NCBI RefSeq assembly: GCF_937616625.2
Contig: NC_065574.1
Location: 24,554,501 to 24,618,500 of the forward strand
Length of the DNA stretch: 64,000 bases
Direction of reading: 5' to 3'
Origin: Mercurialis annua
Taxonomy: Eukaryota; Streptophyta; Magnoliopsida; Malpighiales; Euphorbiaceae
The notes below the pieces were generated by a model. That model made no database searches, had not been told where the DNA came from, and saw nothing but the letters and a program-made list of their open reading frames with translations. The first letter of the stretch is position 1, and each line of letters starts with the position of its first letter. Below are positions 12,183 to 23,517 of the stretch, piece after piece. The position numbers and the translations under genes were made by a program.

Positions 12183-15180
12183 TGTAATAACCCGTAAAAA
12201 ATGTGAAATTTAAATTGCGAGTTTCGGAAATTGTTTGAGTCATTTTACGTATTTGAAATTCGAGTTGGTTCGATTCAAGTCCGGGTTGGGCGTGGTTCAA
12301 CCAGTAGTGGGTTGAACCAGGCCTCGTTTGAACCAAAGGTCTCAAACGAGACCTGGTTTTGTTTGGTCTATAACGAGAATTGGAAGTCTCATTCGAGACT
12401 TCACAACTTGGGCAGGTCTCGAACGAGACCTGCAAATTCTCGTTCGAGACCTCTTCATAATCGTGGTGAGGCACGATTCTGAAGCCCCCTTTTCTCGCAA
12501 ATATTCACCATAAAATCTCTAACGATCCAAACCCTATTATTCCTGATATTCAAAAACCCCAGCCGCTCCTTTTTCGTCTCAAAATCCTCTTGATAATCAT
12601 CGCCATTTTTGTTGTGGAGTCCTTCAAATTCAAGCTTTAGAATTCTGTTCTGACGTTTATAAACGGCACTTCCGTTTGTAACTGATATCTCACTCGTTTC
12701 AGAATCAAATTCACTTCCGTTTGATCCCTGAGATTGTAGACTCAGTCCTCTACGATCCGACATCTTATTCTCGAAGAACGGTACGTAAACGAATCCATAT
12801 CAATCGCCGCCGTTTACCGTTTTCAAGAAATTTTCTCTTTTTTTAATCTAATCGACCTCTCTGAAATTTAATTTATTCGACAGCCGTTCGGAGGTCGAAA
12901 TCAGTTCCGTTTGTTTCCCGTGAAATTAGACTCACGCCTCTACGTTGCTACACTTTTCATTCGTCAAACGGTACGTAAACGAACCCGTATCAACTGCCGT
13001 CGTCTCATCGTATTACATTGATTATGTTGTTATCTTTTTTTTTTTAACTTTTGGGTTCGGCCGTTTCACAAAAAAATTGGCTCTTATACATTATGTTGAT
13101 TGATGAACAGCATAATAGTCTCGATGTGCGTTCTGATTAGATTTGTACTGATTAATGACTTATAAGGAATTGATATGTCGAAGCTTTAGTATTTGGTTTG
13201 TTACTGTAATTGTTATAGTTTTGAAATTGTTATTTATAGTTAAGTTTATATGTTTGTGTTTGATTTGTTAACTTGAAACTTGTTTAGTTGAATGTTAAGA
13301 ATCATCAAAGCATTATGATGGATTAGGGAGTTTAAATTAAAGAAAAGTGTTGAAATGTCTGGCGGGTGTACTTCATGGAAAGGATTTTGAATTATGTTCT
13401 TAAGTGAGGAAGATGGTTAATGTGCGTGGTTAATCCTTAGGTTATTTTGCTAAAAACCTATAAATTCCTTAACTTATTTATTTACTGCTTTATTAATGGG
13501 TTTTGAATTTAATCTATGGATTGGATTTCGACTTATTAATTAGCGATTAAAATAATATTATTATTTATAATTTGAAATTACTTCGGGCATTAATATTTTA
13601 AGTTTAAATTAAATATTAATTTTATTATAGTTTATACGTAATATTATATATTGACTATATGAAATAAGTATTGGGGATTTTATATTATTTGAAAGTTTGT
13701 CAAATTAATTATATTATTTTTAAGGCATAAAAATAATATTTGAATATTTAAAAATTAAATTAATTATTATTAATTATTATTATTTAATCGATAATTTAAG
13801 ATTTTTGATTTAGAATGTCTTTGGAATTAAAGTTATATTTTAGATTTATTTTGTGATTTAATTAATTGAGATAATTGCCGGTAATATTTAATTACTTGGG
13901 TTTCAAGCTATTAAGTCCTATTTTGATATTAATTAATATTTTATTTAATATTAATTATAAACTGTGGTTTATAACTCTGGTTTTATGGTTGGGTCGATTT
14001 GGACTTGGGTCACCGACATGTGGGTTTAGCTTGCTAGTTTTAAAAAACTCGGCTAACTCAGTATTTGAGGAATTGATTTTATTTATTTATTAAATATTAT
14101 TTTAATAATATTTTCGGATTGGATTTAAGTGCGAACTCAATAGACTTGAATTAATTGAGGCATTACAATTTATTTGAGAATTGTGTTTCTCTGTGATTTA
14201 TCTGATTATTTAATTGTGCTAGTCCTACGTGGTGTCTAGTGATCTCAGAGTTAGAGGTCGTACGCATTTTAACCTATTTATTATTTTAGACCCGTCGACT
14301 GCTCGTGCTTCGGAGTCTACGCAGGGTTAGATGTTTGCCAAGATCACGTGGATAAGCAAGCAGTGAGTTTGTAGTGCTATTTACCGCTTTATTAAGTACC
14401 GCATCGTATTTTAATATTATAAATGTTTGTGAACTGTTTTTACGGATTATGGATCTGGATTGAAACGAGCTACTCGATAGGCTTGTATCGAGACTGTGTG
14501 CACCAGTAAGTACTCTGGGAAACGTCAGACTAAAGTCTTGCTTACGCTGATATATTTATATGACGAGGAATTGTTCCCGTCCACTTTGGGTTTATCGGTA
14601 TGCTATGTCATACTTACGCTGGGATCATTTCAATACTATTTTCCATAATCATATTATATTAGTATAAAAAATGTTTTGATTTAAGGGTTTTAAACTTAAT
14701 AAATGTAAATAGTATTGCAAACTCATCTCAGTATATCTGACCCCGTTGTTTTCCCAAATTTTCCAGGTTTATGATTTGAAAGTCGGTCCACTCCGATTCT
14801 TTTAATTCCTCGGAGGTTTTTATGTTATTAAACTAGTTTCTGTTTTTGAACTCTTAGACCGCAGTAGAACTAGTTTATACATTACTTATTATTGCACTTT
14901 GGAATTGTCGAATTGATCGACTATTTATTATTGGCATGTTTACTCTGGAATACTTTATTATTATATTTGAGCCTTGCTGTTGAGCATTTCAGATATTGAA
15001 ATTATTTATATTAGGACTGTAATATAAATTGCTAGACTTAGGTTGGAGTCTCGGTTGCCCTCGAGCAATTTTCTGCAGGTTTAAATGTTTATTTGATTTC
15101 CGCGAGGCTTGCTACGAGTTTTGGTACAACCATACCTATACCCTAGCGCCGGTCACGATTCATGAAATTGGGTCGTGACA
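12183..15180 (+). repeat. E1 3' LTR (2998 bp)
   Basis: Full-length LTR, TG...CA ends, followed by the target duplication GTAAT at 15181. It contains the AT-rich 13466-13730 segment missing from the 5' LTR and the hairpin array at 12338-12451. A near-identical copy lies at 52435-55429. A 102-codon antisense ORF (12455-12763) is present in all three E1 LTRs, but it overlaps the presumed leader and has no recognisable domain, so I do not call it a gene. Confidence 0.95.
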
Positions 15181-16589
15181 GTAATGTTTGTAAACTATTT
15201 TCTTATATCGATAAAGAGGTGAAACGTTTGGATTTGTTTCGTAACGTTTGTAAACGTTTGGCTTAAATAGCTAAAAAGGTGAAACATTTGAATTTGTTTC
15301 GTGACATTTTAAACGTTTGCATAAAATAGCTAAAAAGGTGAAACATTTGGATTTATTTTGTAACGTTTTAAATGTTGTGATTGGTTTCGTAACGTTTAAA
15401 AAGTTTGGATTGGTTTCATAACGTTTTAAACGTTTGGCTTAAATCGCTTGGACTGGTTTCGTAACGTTTGGATTTGTTTAATAACGTTTGCAATTGTTTT
15501 GCTTAAATCGCTAAAGACTGGAAACCTTTGGATTTGTTTCGTAACGTTTGTAAACATTTGGATTAAATCGCTAAAAAGGTGAAATGTTTGGATTTGTTTC
15601 GTAATGTTTGTAAACGTTTGGCTTAAATCCCTTAAAAGGTTTACACACGTTTGGATTTGTTTCGTAACGTTTGTAGACGTTTGGAATTGTTTCGTAACTT
15701 TTGTAAACGTTTGGATTTGTTTCGTAACTTTTGTAAATGTTTGGATTTCTTTCGTATCTTTTGTAAACGTTTGGCTTGAATTCCCAAAAAGGTGCAACGT
15801 TTAAATTTGTTTTGTAACGTTTGTAATTATTTGGATTTGATTTGTAACTTTTGTAAACGTTTGCTTAAATCGCTAAAAAGGTGAAACGTTTGAATTTGTT
15901 TCGTATCGTTTTAAACGTTTGGATTGGTTTCGTAATGCTTAAAACGTTTGGATTTGTTTCGTAACGTTTGGATTTATTTTGTAATGTGTGTAAACGTTTT
16001 GCTTAAATCGCTAAAAAGGTGAAACATTTGGATTTGCTTCATAACGTGTGTAAACGTTTGCTTAAATCGCTAGAAAGGTAAAACGTTTGGATTTGTTTCG
16101 TATCGTTTTAATGTTTGGGTTGGTTTCGAAACGTTTTAGACGTTTGGATTTGTTTCGTAACGTATTAATGTTTGGATTTGTTTCGTAACGTTTTTAACCG
16201 TTTGGCTTTAATTGCTTAAAAAGGTGAAACATTTGGATTTGTTTCGTAACGTTTGTGAACGTTTGGCTTAAATCGCTAAAAAGGTGAAATGTTTGGATTT
16301 GTTTCGTAACGTTTGTAAACGTTTGGCTTAAATCGCTAAAAAGGAGAAACGTTTGGATTTTTTCGTAACGTTTTAAACGTTTGTATTTGTTTCGTAACGT
16401 TTTTAAACGTTTGGCTTAAATAGCTTAAAAAGGCGAAATATTTGTATTTTTTTCATAACGTTTGTAAACGTTTGGCTTAAATCGCTAAAAAGGTGAAATG
16501 TTTGGATTTGTTTCGTAACGTTTGTAAATGTTTGGCTTAAATCGCTAAAAAGGTGAACCGTTTGGATTTTTTCGTAAAGTTTTAAACGT

Positions 16590-18910
16590 TTACTTAAATC
16601 TCTAAAAAGGTGAAACGTTTGGATTTGTTCCTTATCGTTTTTAACATTTGGATTGGTTTTGTAACATTTAAAAAGTTTGGATTTGTTTGTAAAGTTTTAA
16701 ACGTTTGGATTGGCTTCATAATTTTTAAAAAGTTTGGATTTGTTTGTAACGTTTTAAACTTTTGGATTGGTTTCGTAAGTTTGTAAACGTTTGGCTTATG
16801 TCGATAAAGAGGTGAAACGTTTGGATTTGTTTCGCAACGTTTGTAAACGTTTGGCTTAAAATGCTAAAAAGGTGAAACGTTTGAATTTGTTTCATGACAT
16901 TTTAAACGTTTCCATAAAATAGCTAAAAAGGTGAAACATTTAAATTGTTTTTTTTTGGTTTCGTAACATTTAAAAAGTTTGGATTGGTTTCGTAACGTTT
17001 TAAACGTTTGGCATAAATCGCTTGGATTGGTTTCGCAATGTTTGCTTAAATCGCTAAAGACTAGAAACCTTTGGATTTGTTTCCTAACGTTTGTAAACAT
17101 TTGGATTAAATTGCTAAAAAGGTGAAATGTTTGGATTTGTTTTGTAATGTTTGTAAACGGTTAGCTTTAATCGCTAAAAAGGTGAAACGTTTGGATTTGT
17201 TTCGTAACGTTTGCAAACGTTTAGATTTGTTTCGTAACTTTTGTAACCGTTTGGCTTAAATTCCCAAAAAGGTGCAACGTTTGGATTTGTTTCGTAACAT
17301 TTGTAAATATTTAGATTTGCTTCGTAACTTTTGTAAACGTTTGCTTAAATCGCTAAAAAGGTGAAACGTTTAAATTTGTTTCGTATCGTTTTAAACGTTT
17401 GGATTGGTTTCGTAATGTTTAAACGTTTGGATTTGTTTCGTAACGTTTAAATTTGTTTTGCAATGTGTGTAAACGTTTGGCTTAAATCGCTAAAAAGGTG
17501 AAACATTTGGATTTGTATAGTAACGTGTGTAAATATTTGCTTAAATCGCTAAAAAGGTGAAACGTTTGGATTTGTTTCGTATCGTTTTAAACGTTTGGGT
17601 TCGTTTCGTAACGTTTTAAACGTTTGGATTTGTTTTGTAACATTTTAAACGTTTGGATTTGTTTCGTATCGTTTGTAAACGTTTGGTTTAAATCACTAAA
17701 TAGGTGAAACGTTTGGATTTGTTTCGTATAGTTTAAAATGTTTGCTTAAATCTTTATAAAGGTGAAACGTTTGGATTGGTTTCGTATCGTTTTAAAGGTT
17801 TGGATTGGTTCCAAAGCATTTAAGAAGTTTAGATTTGTTTGTAACTTTTTAAACGTTTGGATTGGTTTCGTAACATTTAAAAAGTTTGGATTTGTTTGTA
17901 ACGTTTTAAACGTTGGGATTGGTTTCAGAACGTTTGTAAACGTTTGGCTTAAATCGCTAAAGAGGTGAAACTTTTGGATTTGTTTCGTAACGTTTGTAAA
18001 CGTTTGGCTTAAAATGCTAAAAAGGTGAAATGTTTGAATTCGTTTCATGACATTTTAAACGTTTGCATAAAATAGCTAAAAAGGTGAAACATTTAGATTG
18101 TTTTTTTTTTCGGTTTCGTAACGTTTAAAAAGTTTGGATTGGTTTCGTAACGTTTTAAACGTTTGGCATAAATCGCTTGGATTGGTTTCGCAATGTTTGC
18201 TTAAATCGCTAAAGACTAGAAACCTTTGGATTTGTTTCCTAACGTTTGTAAACATTTGGATTAAATTGCTAAAAAGGTGAAACGTTGGATTTGTTTTGTA
18301 ATGTTTGTAAACGTTTGGCTTAAATCGCTAAAAAGGTGAAACGTTTGGATTTGTTTCGTAACGTTTGCAAACGTTGGATTTGTTTCGTAACTTTTGTAAC
18401 CGTTTGGCTTAAATTCCCAAAAAGGTGCAACATTTGGATTTGTTTCGTAACGTTTGTAAATATTTAGATTTGCTTCGTAACTTTTGTAAACGTTTGCTTA
18501 AATCGCTAAAAAGGTGAAACGTTTAAATTTGTTTCGTATCGTTTAAAACGTTTGGATTGGTTTCGTAATGTTTAAACGTTTGGATTTGTTTCGTAACGTT
18601 TAAATTTGTTTTGCAATGTGTGTAAACGTTTGGCTTAAATCGCTAAAAAGGTGAAACATTTGGATTTGTTTCGTAACGTGTATAAATATTTGCTTAAATC
18701 GCTAAAAAGGTGAAACGTTTGGATTTGTTTCGTATCGTTTTAAACGTTTGGGTTTGTTTCGTAACGTTTTAAACGTTTGGATTTGTTTCGTAACATTTTA
18801 AACGTTTGGATTTGTTTCGTAACGTTTGTAAACGTTTGGTTTAAATCACTAAATAGGTGAAACGTTTGGATTTGTTTCGAAAAGTTTAAAATGTTTGCTT
18901 AAATCTCTAT
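16590..18910 (+). repeat. ~1.15-kb higher-order repeat, two units
   Basis: A block opening with AAATCTCTAAAAAGG (16598), TTATAAAGG variant (17750) and again at 18901 recurs with a spacing of about 1153 bp. Shared rarities include TCCAAAGCATTTAAGAAG (second and third blocks), GTTTTTTTT runs near 16945 and 18100, and ATTTAGATTTGCTTCG near 17308 and 18461. Each unit therefore contains about 38 monomers. The third unit continues only partly before the pattern changes. Confidence 0.8.
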
Positions 18911-20191
18911 AAAGGTGAAACGTTTGGATTGGTTTCGTATCGTTTTAAATGTTTGGATTGGTTCCAAAGCATTTAAGAAGTTTAGATTTGTTTGTAACTT
19001 TTTAAACGTTTGGATTGGTTTCGTAACGTTTAAAAAGTTTGGATTTGTTTGTAACGTTTTAAACGTTGGGATTGGTTTTAGAACGTTTGTAAACGTTTGG
19101 CTTAAATCGCTAAAGAGGTGAAACTTTTGGATTTGTTTCGTAACGTTTGTAAACGTTTGGCTTAAATCGCTAAAAAGGTGAAACGTTTGAATTTGTTTCA
19201 TAACATTTTAAATGTTTGCATAAAATAGCTAAGAAAGTGAAACAATTGGATTTGTTTTGTAACGTTTTAAATGTTGTGATTGGTTTCGTAACGCTTAGAA
19301 AGTTTGGATTGGTTTCGTAACGTTTCAAACATTTTTCTTAAATCTCTTGGATTGGTTTCATAACGTTTGGATTTGTTTCGTAACGTTTGCAATTGTTTTG
19401 CTTAAATCGCTAAAGACTGGAATCCTTTGGATTTGTTTCGTAACGTTTGTAAATGTTTGGCTTAGATCGCTAAAAAGGTAAAACGTTTGGATTTCTTTCG
19501 TATCATTTGTAAATGTCTGGCTTAAATCGCTAAAGCGGAGAAATGTTTGGATTTGTTTCGTAACGTTTTAAACGTTTGGATTTCTTTCTTATCTTTTGTA
19601 AATGTTTGGCTTAAATCGCTAAAACGGAGAAACGTTTGGATTTGTTTTGTAACGTTTTAAACGTTTGGATTTGTTTCGTAAGGTTTTAAACGTTTAGCTT
19701 AAATCATTAAAAAGGTGAAACGTTTAGATTTGTTTCGTAACGTTTGTAAACGTTTAGCTTAAATTGCTAAAAAGGGGAAATGTTTGTAAACGTTTGGCTT
19801 AAATTGCTAAAAAGGGGAAACGTTTGGATTTGTTTCGTAACATTTTAAACGTTTGGATTGGTTTCGTAATGTTTTAAACATTTGCTTAAGTCGCTAAAAA
19901 GGTGAAATGTTTGGATTTTTTTCGTAGCTTTTGTAAACGTTTGGCTTAAATCGCTAAAATGGTGAAACGATTGGATTTGTTTCGTAAAGTTTGTAAACAT
20001 TTGGATTTATTTCGTAACGTTTGTAAACGTTTGGCTTAAATTCCCAAAAAGGTACAACGTTTGGATGTGTTTCGTAACGTTTGTAAATGTTTGGATTTGC
20101 TTTGTAACGTTTGTAAACGTTTGCTTAAATCTCTAAAAAGGTGAAACGTTTGGATTTGTTTCGTATCGTTTTAAACGTTTGGATTAGTTTC

Positions 20192-20196
20192 GTAAT
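20192..20196 (+). repeat. E2 left target-site duplication (GTAAT)
   Basis: GTAAT precedes the 5' LTR and is repeated perfectly at 31583-31587. The unoccupied site with a single GTAAT survives in the duplicate at 60443-60447, which proves the boundary. Confidence 0.96.
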
Positions 20197-20360
20197 TGTA
20201 ATATCCCGTAAAATTTTAAATTTATTTTTTTTAATTTCCGACGTGGTTCCGGATGTATTTTGTGGGGTATTTGAAGTTTCGTAAATTTTGTGGTTCGATT
20301 CATTTTTTGGTTCGATTTAAAATAATTAAAATTTAAAAAAAAAATATTCTCCTTTGGGTC

Positions 20361-20541
20361 TTGGTTCAACCAAATGGTTGAACCAAGGGATAAACCAGGT
20401 CTCTTACGAGACCTGGTGAAATTCCGTAAGGTCCCGTACGGGACTGGGCCTGTCCCGTACGGGACTGTGCAAAATTTGCACTGGTCCCGTTCGGGACCAG
20501 GCCTTTTCCCGAACGGGATCAGGCAAATTTTTGCACAGTCC
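20361..20541 (+). promoter_or_regulatory. E2 LTR palindrome array
   Basis: A chain of near-continuous inverted repeats: TTGGTTCAACCA and its complement with an AA loop (20361-20386); a 22-bp hairpin at 20395-20416; the perfect palindrome GTCCCGTACGGGAC at 20431-20444 and 20452-20465; GTGCAAAATTTGCAC at 20467-20481; CTGGTCCCGTTCGGGACCAG at 20481-20500; TCCCGAACGGGA at 20507-20518. It occupies the same LTR position as the E1 array but uses different words. The same array is in the 3' LTR at 28766-28946. Probably regulatory U3 sequence. Confidence 0.8.
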
Positions 20542-20606
20542 AGGTCTGCTTATGGACCCCTTCGCCCGGCCCTGTTCGCACTCGTTTTCGACCCGCTTAC
20601 ACTCGT

Positions 20607-20650
20607 TATTTAAAAGCGACTTCTAAACAGAAAATATTCACCACTCATCA
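20607..20650 (+). promoter_or_regulatory. Putative E2 promoter core
   Basis: TATTTAAAA at 20607-20615 is a plausible TATA box. About 30 bp downstream begins CACTCATCACTGAAACCC, which looks like a plant transcript leader. If right, U3 is about 440 bp and R plus U5 about 2.5 kb. No transcript data can be seen here, so this is a guess from composition and position. Confidence 0.35.
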
Positions 20651-21551
20651 CTGAAACCCTAGCCGTTTTCCGCTTGTCATTTCTCTGAGTATCGAATCCG
20701 TAATCATCCTCCAAAGTTGCTGTTCGGTAAGTGTTCTTAATTCTTTGATTTCCAGATTTCGTTTTTGAACGTCATTGCGTAATTTGGTTCGTTCTTACTC
20801 GTTTCTAGATCGAAATCAAAACCGTTCGATTCCAGACGATCTAGACTCACGTACCTACGTTTCCCTACCTCAGTTTCGCTGAACGGTACGCCGTTGATCT
20901 CGTTTCAATCGCCGTACGATTTCCGTTTCTGTTTTGTCTATGTTCTGTTTTTGGGTTTATGTTTCTGCCGAATCCCTTATTTGCTTTGGTCTTGATTTTG
21001 TTGCTTTATTGAATCATAAATCACTCTTGAATGGTTAGTAGTTATTAGATCAAGCTTTTAGATTGAGTTGTTTCTTCATTTGGTTCTCGGATCCGTAGTA
21101 AGTTGGTTGTTCTCGGTTTCATTTTTTTTTCGTTATAGAGTTGCTGTTTACATGCCGTCATTATTTCGTTCTTGCCTTAATCTCATGTTTTCAAACTCTA
21201 GATTGAAGTCTGATGTGGTTGGGATTGAGGGTTTGAGTTTTGGCATGGTTCAGTTTCATGATTTGCTTAAAGTTTGAAGTTACATTGTTTGGTGTGTTTC
21301 AATGTTTTGATGCTTCTGTACGTGGGTTTCATGGGTTATAAGTTAGGAAGATGATTGGTTTAATAGTCACTTTAATCACCAAAGACTTTAACTTTAATCA
21401 ACTTAATCCTTAAGGTTAAACTTTAAACCAATAATCTTGGGTTTTATTTTAAATATAAATTAAATAGTGGAAATGATAGATATTTATAAATTAAGTTAAT
21501 ATAATTACTCGGGTAATTATAATTGCTTTCAAATGTCGTTTTGTCAAAAGT

Positions 21552-21762
21552 TGGCTAAATTACAATTTAGCCCCTAAACTTATTTTATAACTTAATTAAG
21601 TGGATTTTTGGTTATTAACTTTATTGTTGGTTTTAATTATAAAATAAAAGTAATTAATTTGATTTTTGGAAATCAAATTGGCTAAAGTGCAATTTAGCCC
21701 CTAATTGGCAAAAGTACAATTTGGTCCCTAATTGGTTAAAGTACAAATTGGTCCCTGAACTT
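21552..21762 (+). repeat. Four-copy TACAATTTAGCCCCTAA-type box in E2 LTR
   Basis: A ~25-bp motif of the form GGCTAAAGTGCAATTTAGCC followed by CCTAATTGG occurs once at 21552-21580 and three times in tandem at 21679-21762, with variants TACAATTTGGTCCCTAA and TACAAATTGGTCCCTGAA. The same array is in the 3' LTR (+8405). Confidence 0.75.
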
Positions 21763-22465
21763 TATTTGACTTATTTAATTAAGTTTTTGATTTGTAACTT
21801 GGGTTACTTAGAATTGAAGTTATTGAGTTCCGCTTTTAAAATGGTTTATTATTTTGTTAAATTGTTTTATAAATATAAACTTGGGTTATATTCGATAATT
21901 GTTTTGAGTCGGGTTAGACTTGGGTCACTCGACAAGTGAGGTTAGCTTGGTAGTTACTTGGTAACTCGGCAAACCCACTATTTGTAAATTATTTATTATT
22001 TAAAGTTATTAAATAATATTTATAAATTGGATTTTAAGCGGGAACTCAATAGACTTATATTAATTGGGCTTTATTACCTTTTGGCTATTTTTGTGTTACG
22101 TTGGATTGTTATTTACTACGTGTTAATTGTGCTAGTCTTACGTGGTGTCTAGTACTCTCTAGAGTTAGGGTCTGATTTTAATAATTATTTTATTTGTCTA
22201 GACTCATCTACTGTTCGTGCTTCTGAGGCGAACCAGAGTTAGTTGCTTGCCGGTATTTCACGTGGATTAGCAAGCAGTGAGTTTATATTTACTATTTACC
22301 GCTTTATTAAGTAAATTGTTATTTTAATATTAAATATATATACTGTACGTATATTTCGAACTGTTTTTATATTATGGCTCTTAGTTGGAACGTGCTACCT
22401 AATGGGCATCATTAGGACTGCGTGCGCACCGGTAATGATCTGGGAAAGGTAATTATGGTAATGTG

Positions 22466-22584
22466 GTAACTCGGTGTGAGCATAGCTCTCGGGACCAAGT
22501 AGAGTAACTCGGTGTAGCTCAGCTCTCGGGACTCTGGTATAAGTGTGGTCTGTGGTAACTCGGTGTAGCTCAGCTCTCGGGACC
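22466..22584 (+). repeat. Three-copy GTAACTCGGTGTAGCTCAGC repeat in E2 LTR
   Basis: About 29-bp units ending CTCTCGGGAC lie at 22466-22496, 22504-22532 and 22555-22584, and again in the 3' LTR at 30871-30989. E1 LTRs lack them at the equivalent place. They could be an enhancer-like array or an RNA element, as they lie in the presumed R/U5. Confidence 0.8.
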
Positions 22585-23177
22585 AGACCTGTTGGATTAT
22601 GTTTATTATTTTAGAATTGTGGATTAGGGTTCCAACTATTATCCGTAATATCGTTATTAAATGTTTTAAACGTTTTAAAGGTTTTCCACTTAATAAATGT
22701 AGATAGTGGTATGAACTCATCTCAGTATATCTGACCCCGTTGTTTTTCCCAATTTTCCCCAGGGTTATTATCTGAGAGAGTCTGGTGATCTCCGCATTTA
22801 CTTTTCCTCGGAGGTTCCTTTTATTTTAATAAAATTGTAAAAACTGTTTTATTCTTAGACCGCAGTAGTAACTAGACGTCATTGTTATTATTATTTATTT
22901 TGTCGGATTGGTTCGACTGGTTATATTGCCTTGGCATGTTTTATTATTTATATCGGTTTATGATAAATCTATTTTATATTCAGAATTGAATAAGCATGTT
23001 ATATTAACTGTTGATTATTATAACTGCTAGTTTAGGCTGAAGTCTCGGTTGCCCCCGAGCATTGGTTTTCTGCAGGTTTATGTGTTTATGCTTTATAAGA
23101 AAGGCTAGCTACGGGTTTCGGTACTACATTACCCATACCCTAGCGCCGGTCGCGATTCATGAAAATGGGTCGTGACA

Positions 23178-23517
23178 AACTTGGTATCAGAGCTTTGGTT
23201 TCAAACCAAGGCCATTGCTTGCTTTGTGTTTACTCTGTTAAGTTTGGTTGTGTCTTAGGAACTACTGCGGATATAGGATTCTGTCATGTCTTTAAAAACG
23301 TCATCTTTTGATTTTAAAACATTCTGCCTACACCAATAGGATTGCGTCGAGTCAGTCATTATTTGTTGATTTGATGCTTTTAGTTGTTAATGCTATTTCA
23401 CTTGGGTGAACATTTTATTGCTGTTGATTTCTTGGGAAATCCAATATGTTGCTTGTTTTGTTCATACTTGGGTATGAAATATCTGTTATTTAAATTGTTG
23501 TTGTTCAATCTTAGGAT
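23178..23517 (+). other. E2 leader with tRNA-iMet primer-binding site
   Basis: After the spacer AACT, 23182-23193 reads TGGTATCAGAGC, complementary to the 3' end of plant initiator-Met tRNA, the primer of minus-strand synthesis. The leader is 340 nt, has upstream ATGs (for example 23384) and ends TTCAATCTTAG, four bases before the gag ATG. Confidence 0.95.

Larger units (their letters stand above)
4064..15180 (+). mobile_element. E1: decayed Ty3/gypsy chromovirus, full length
   Basis: An 11.1-kb LTR retrotransposon inserted in the satellite. The order is 5' LTR 4064-6816, primer site 6821-6832, broken gag-pol 7174-12064, polypurine tract before 12183 and 3' LTR 12183-15180. The LTRs begin TGTAATAACC and end GGTCGTGACA, the usual TG...CA ends. 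The C-terminal chromodomain, LTR length and domain order place it with plant chromoviruses, most like the Tekay/Del lineage; the clade name is inference from motifs. The LTRs differ at about 18 sites in their first ~400 bases, and the 5' LTR has lost about 245 bp, so this is a much older insertion than E2. It cannot encode its own proteins. Confidence 0.95.
15181..20196 (+). repeat. Satellite block B
   Basis: Satellite of the same 30/60-bp type, between E1 and E2. It is duplicated as 55430-60446, with a change at the far end because E2 interrupts only the copy here. In-frame ORFs such as 15426-15797 (minus strand) show a 10-residue repeat and are satellite artefacts. No other feature is seen. 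Confidence 0.96.
20197..23177 (+). repeat. E2 5' LTR (2981 bp)
   Basis: Starts TGTAATATCC, ends GGTCGTGACA. Its first part and middle differ from the E1 LTR, while several blocks are shared (ACGTGGTGTCTAG, AGCAAGCAGTGAGTTT, CTCATCTCAGTATATCTGAC, GACCGCAGTAG and the last ~40 bp), so E1 and E2 are related families of one lineage. It is CG-rich near 20400-20600 and AT-rich from about 21400. Small ORFs within it are identical in both LTRs simply because the LTRs are, and have no coding support. Confidence 0.97.

Noticed and set aside
15426..15797. 123-codon minus-strand ORF and its many relatives in satellite (for example 35624-35995, 38284-38622, 40557-40958)
   Set aside because: They are pure 10-residue periodicity from the 30-bp monomer, occur on both strands, and begin or end wherever a monomer variant makes a stop. 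No domain, no start context.
20374..20613. LTR ORFs of E2 (20374-20613, 21068-21277, 21721-21939, 22412-22720 and their 3' LTR copies)
   Set aside because: Identical only because the LTRs are nearly identical; they overlap palindromes or AT-rich sequence and show no coding features.
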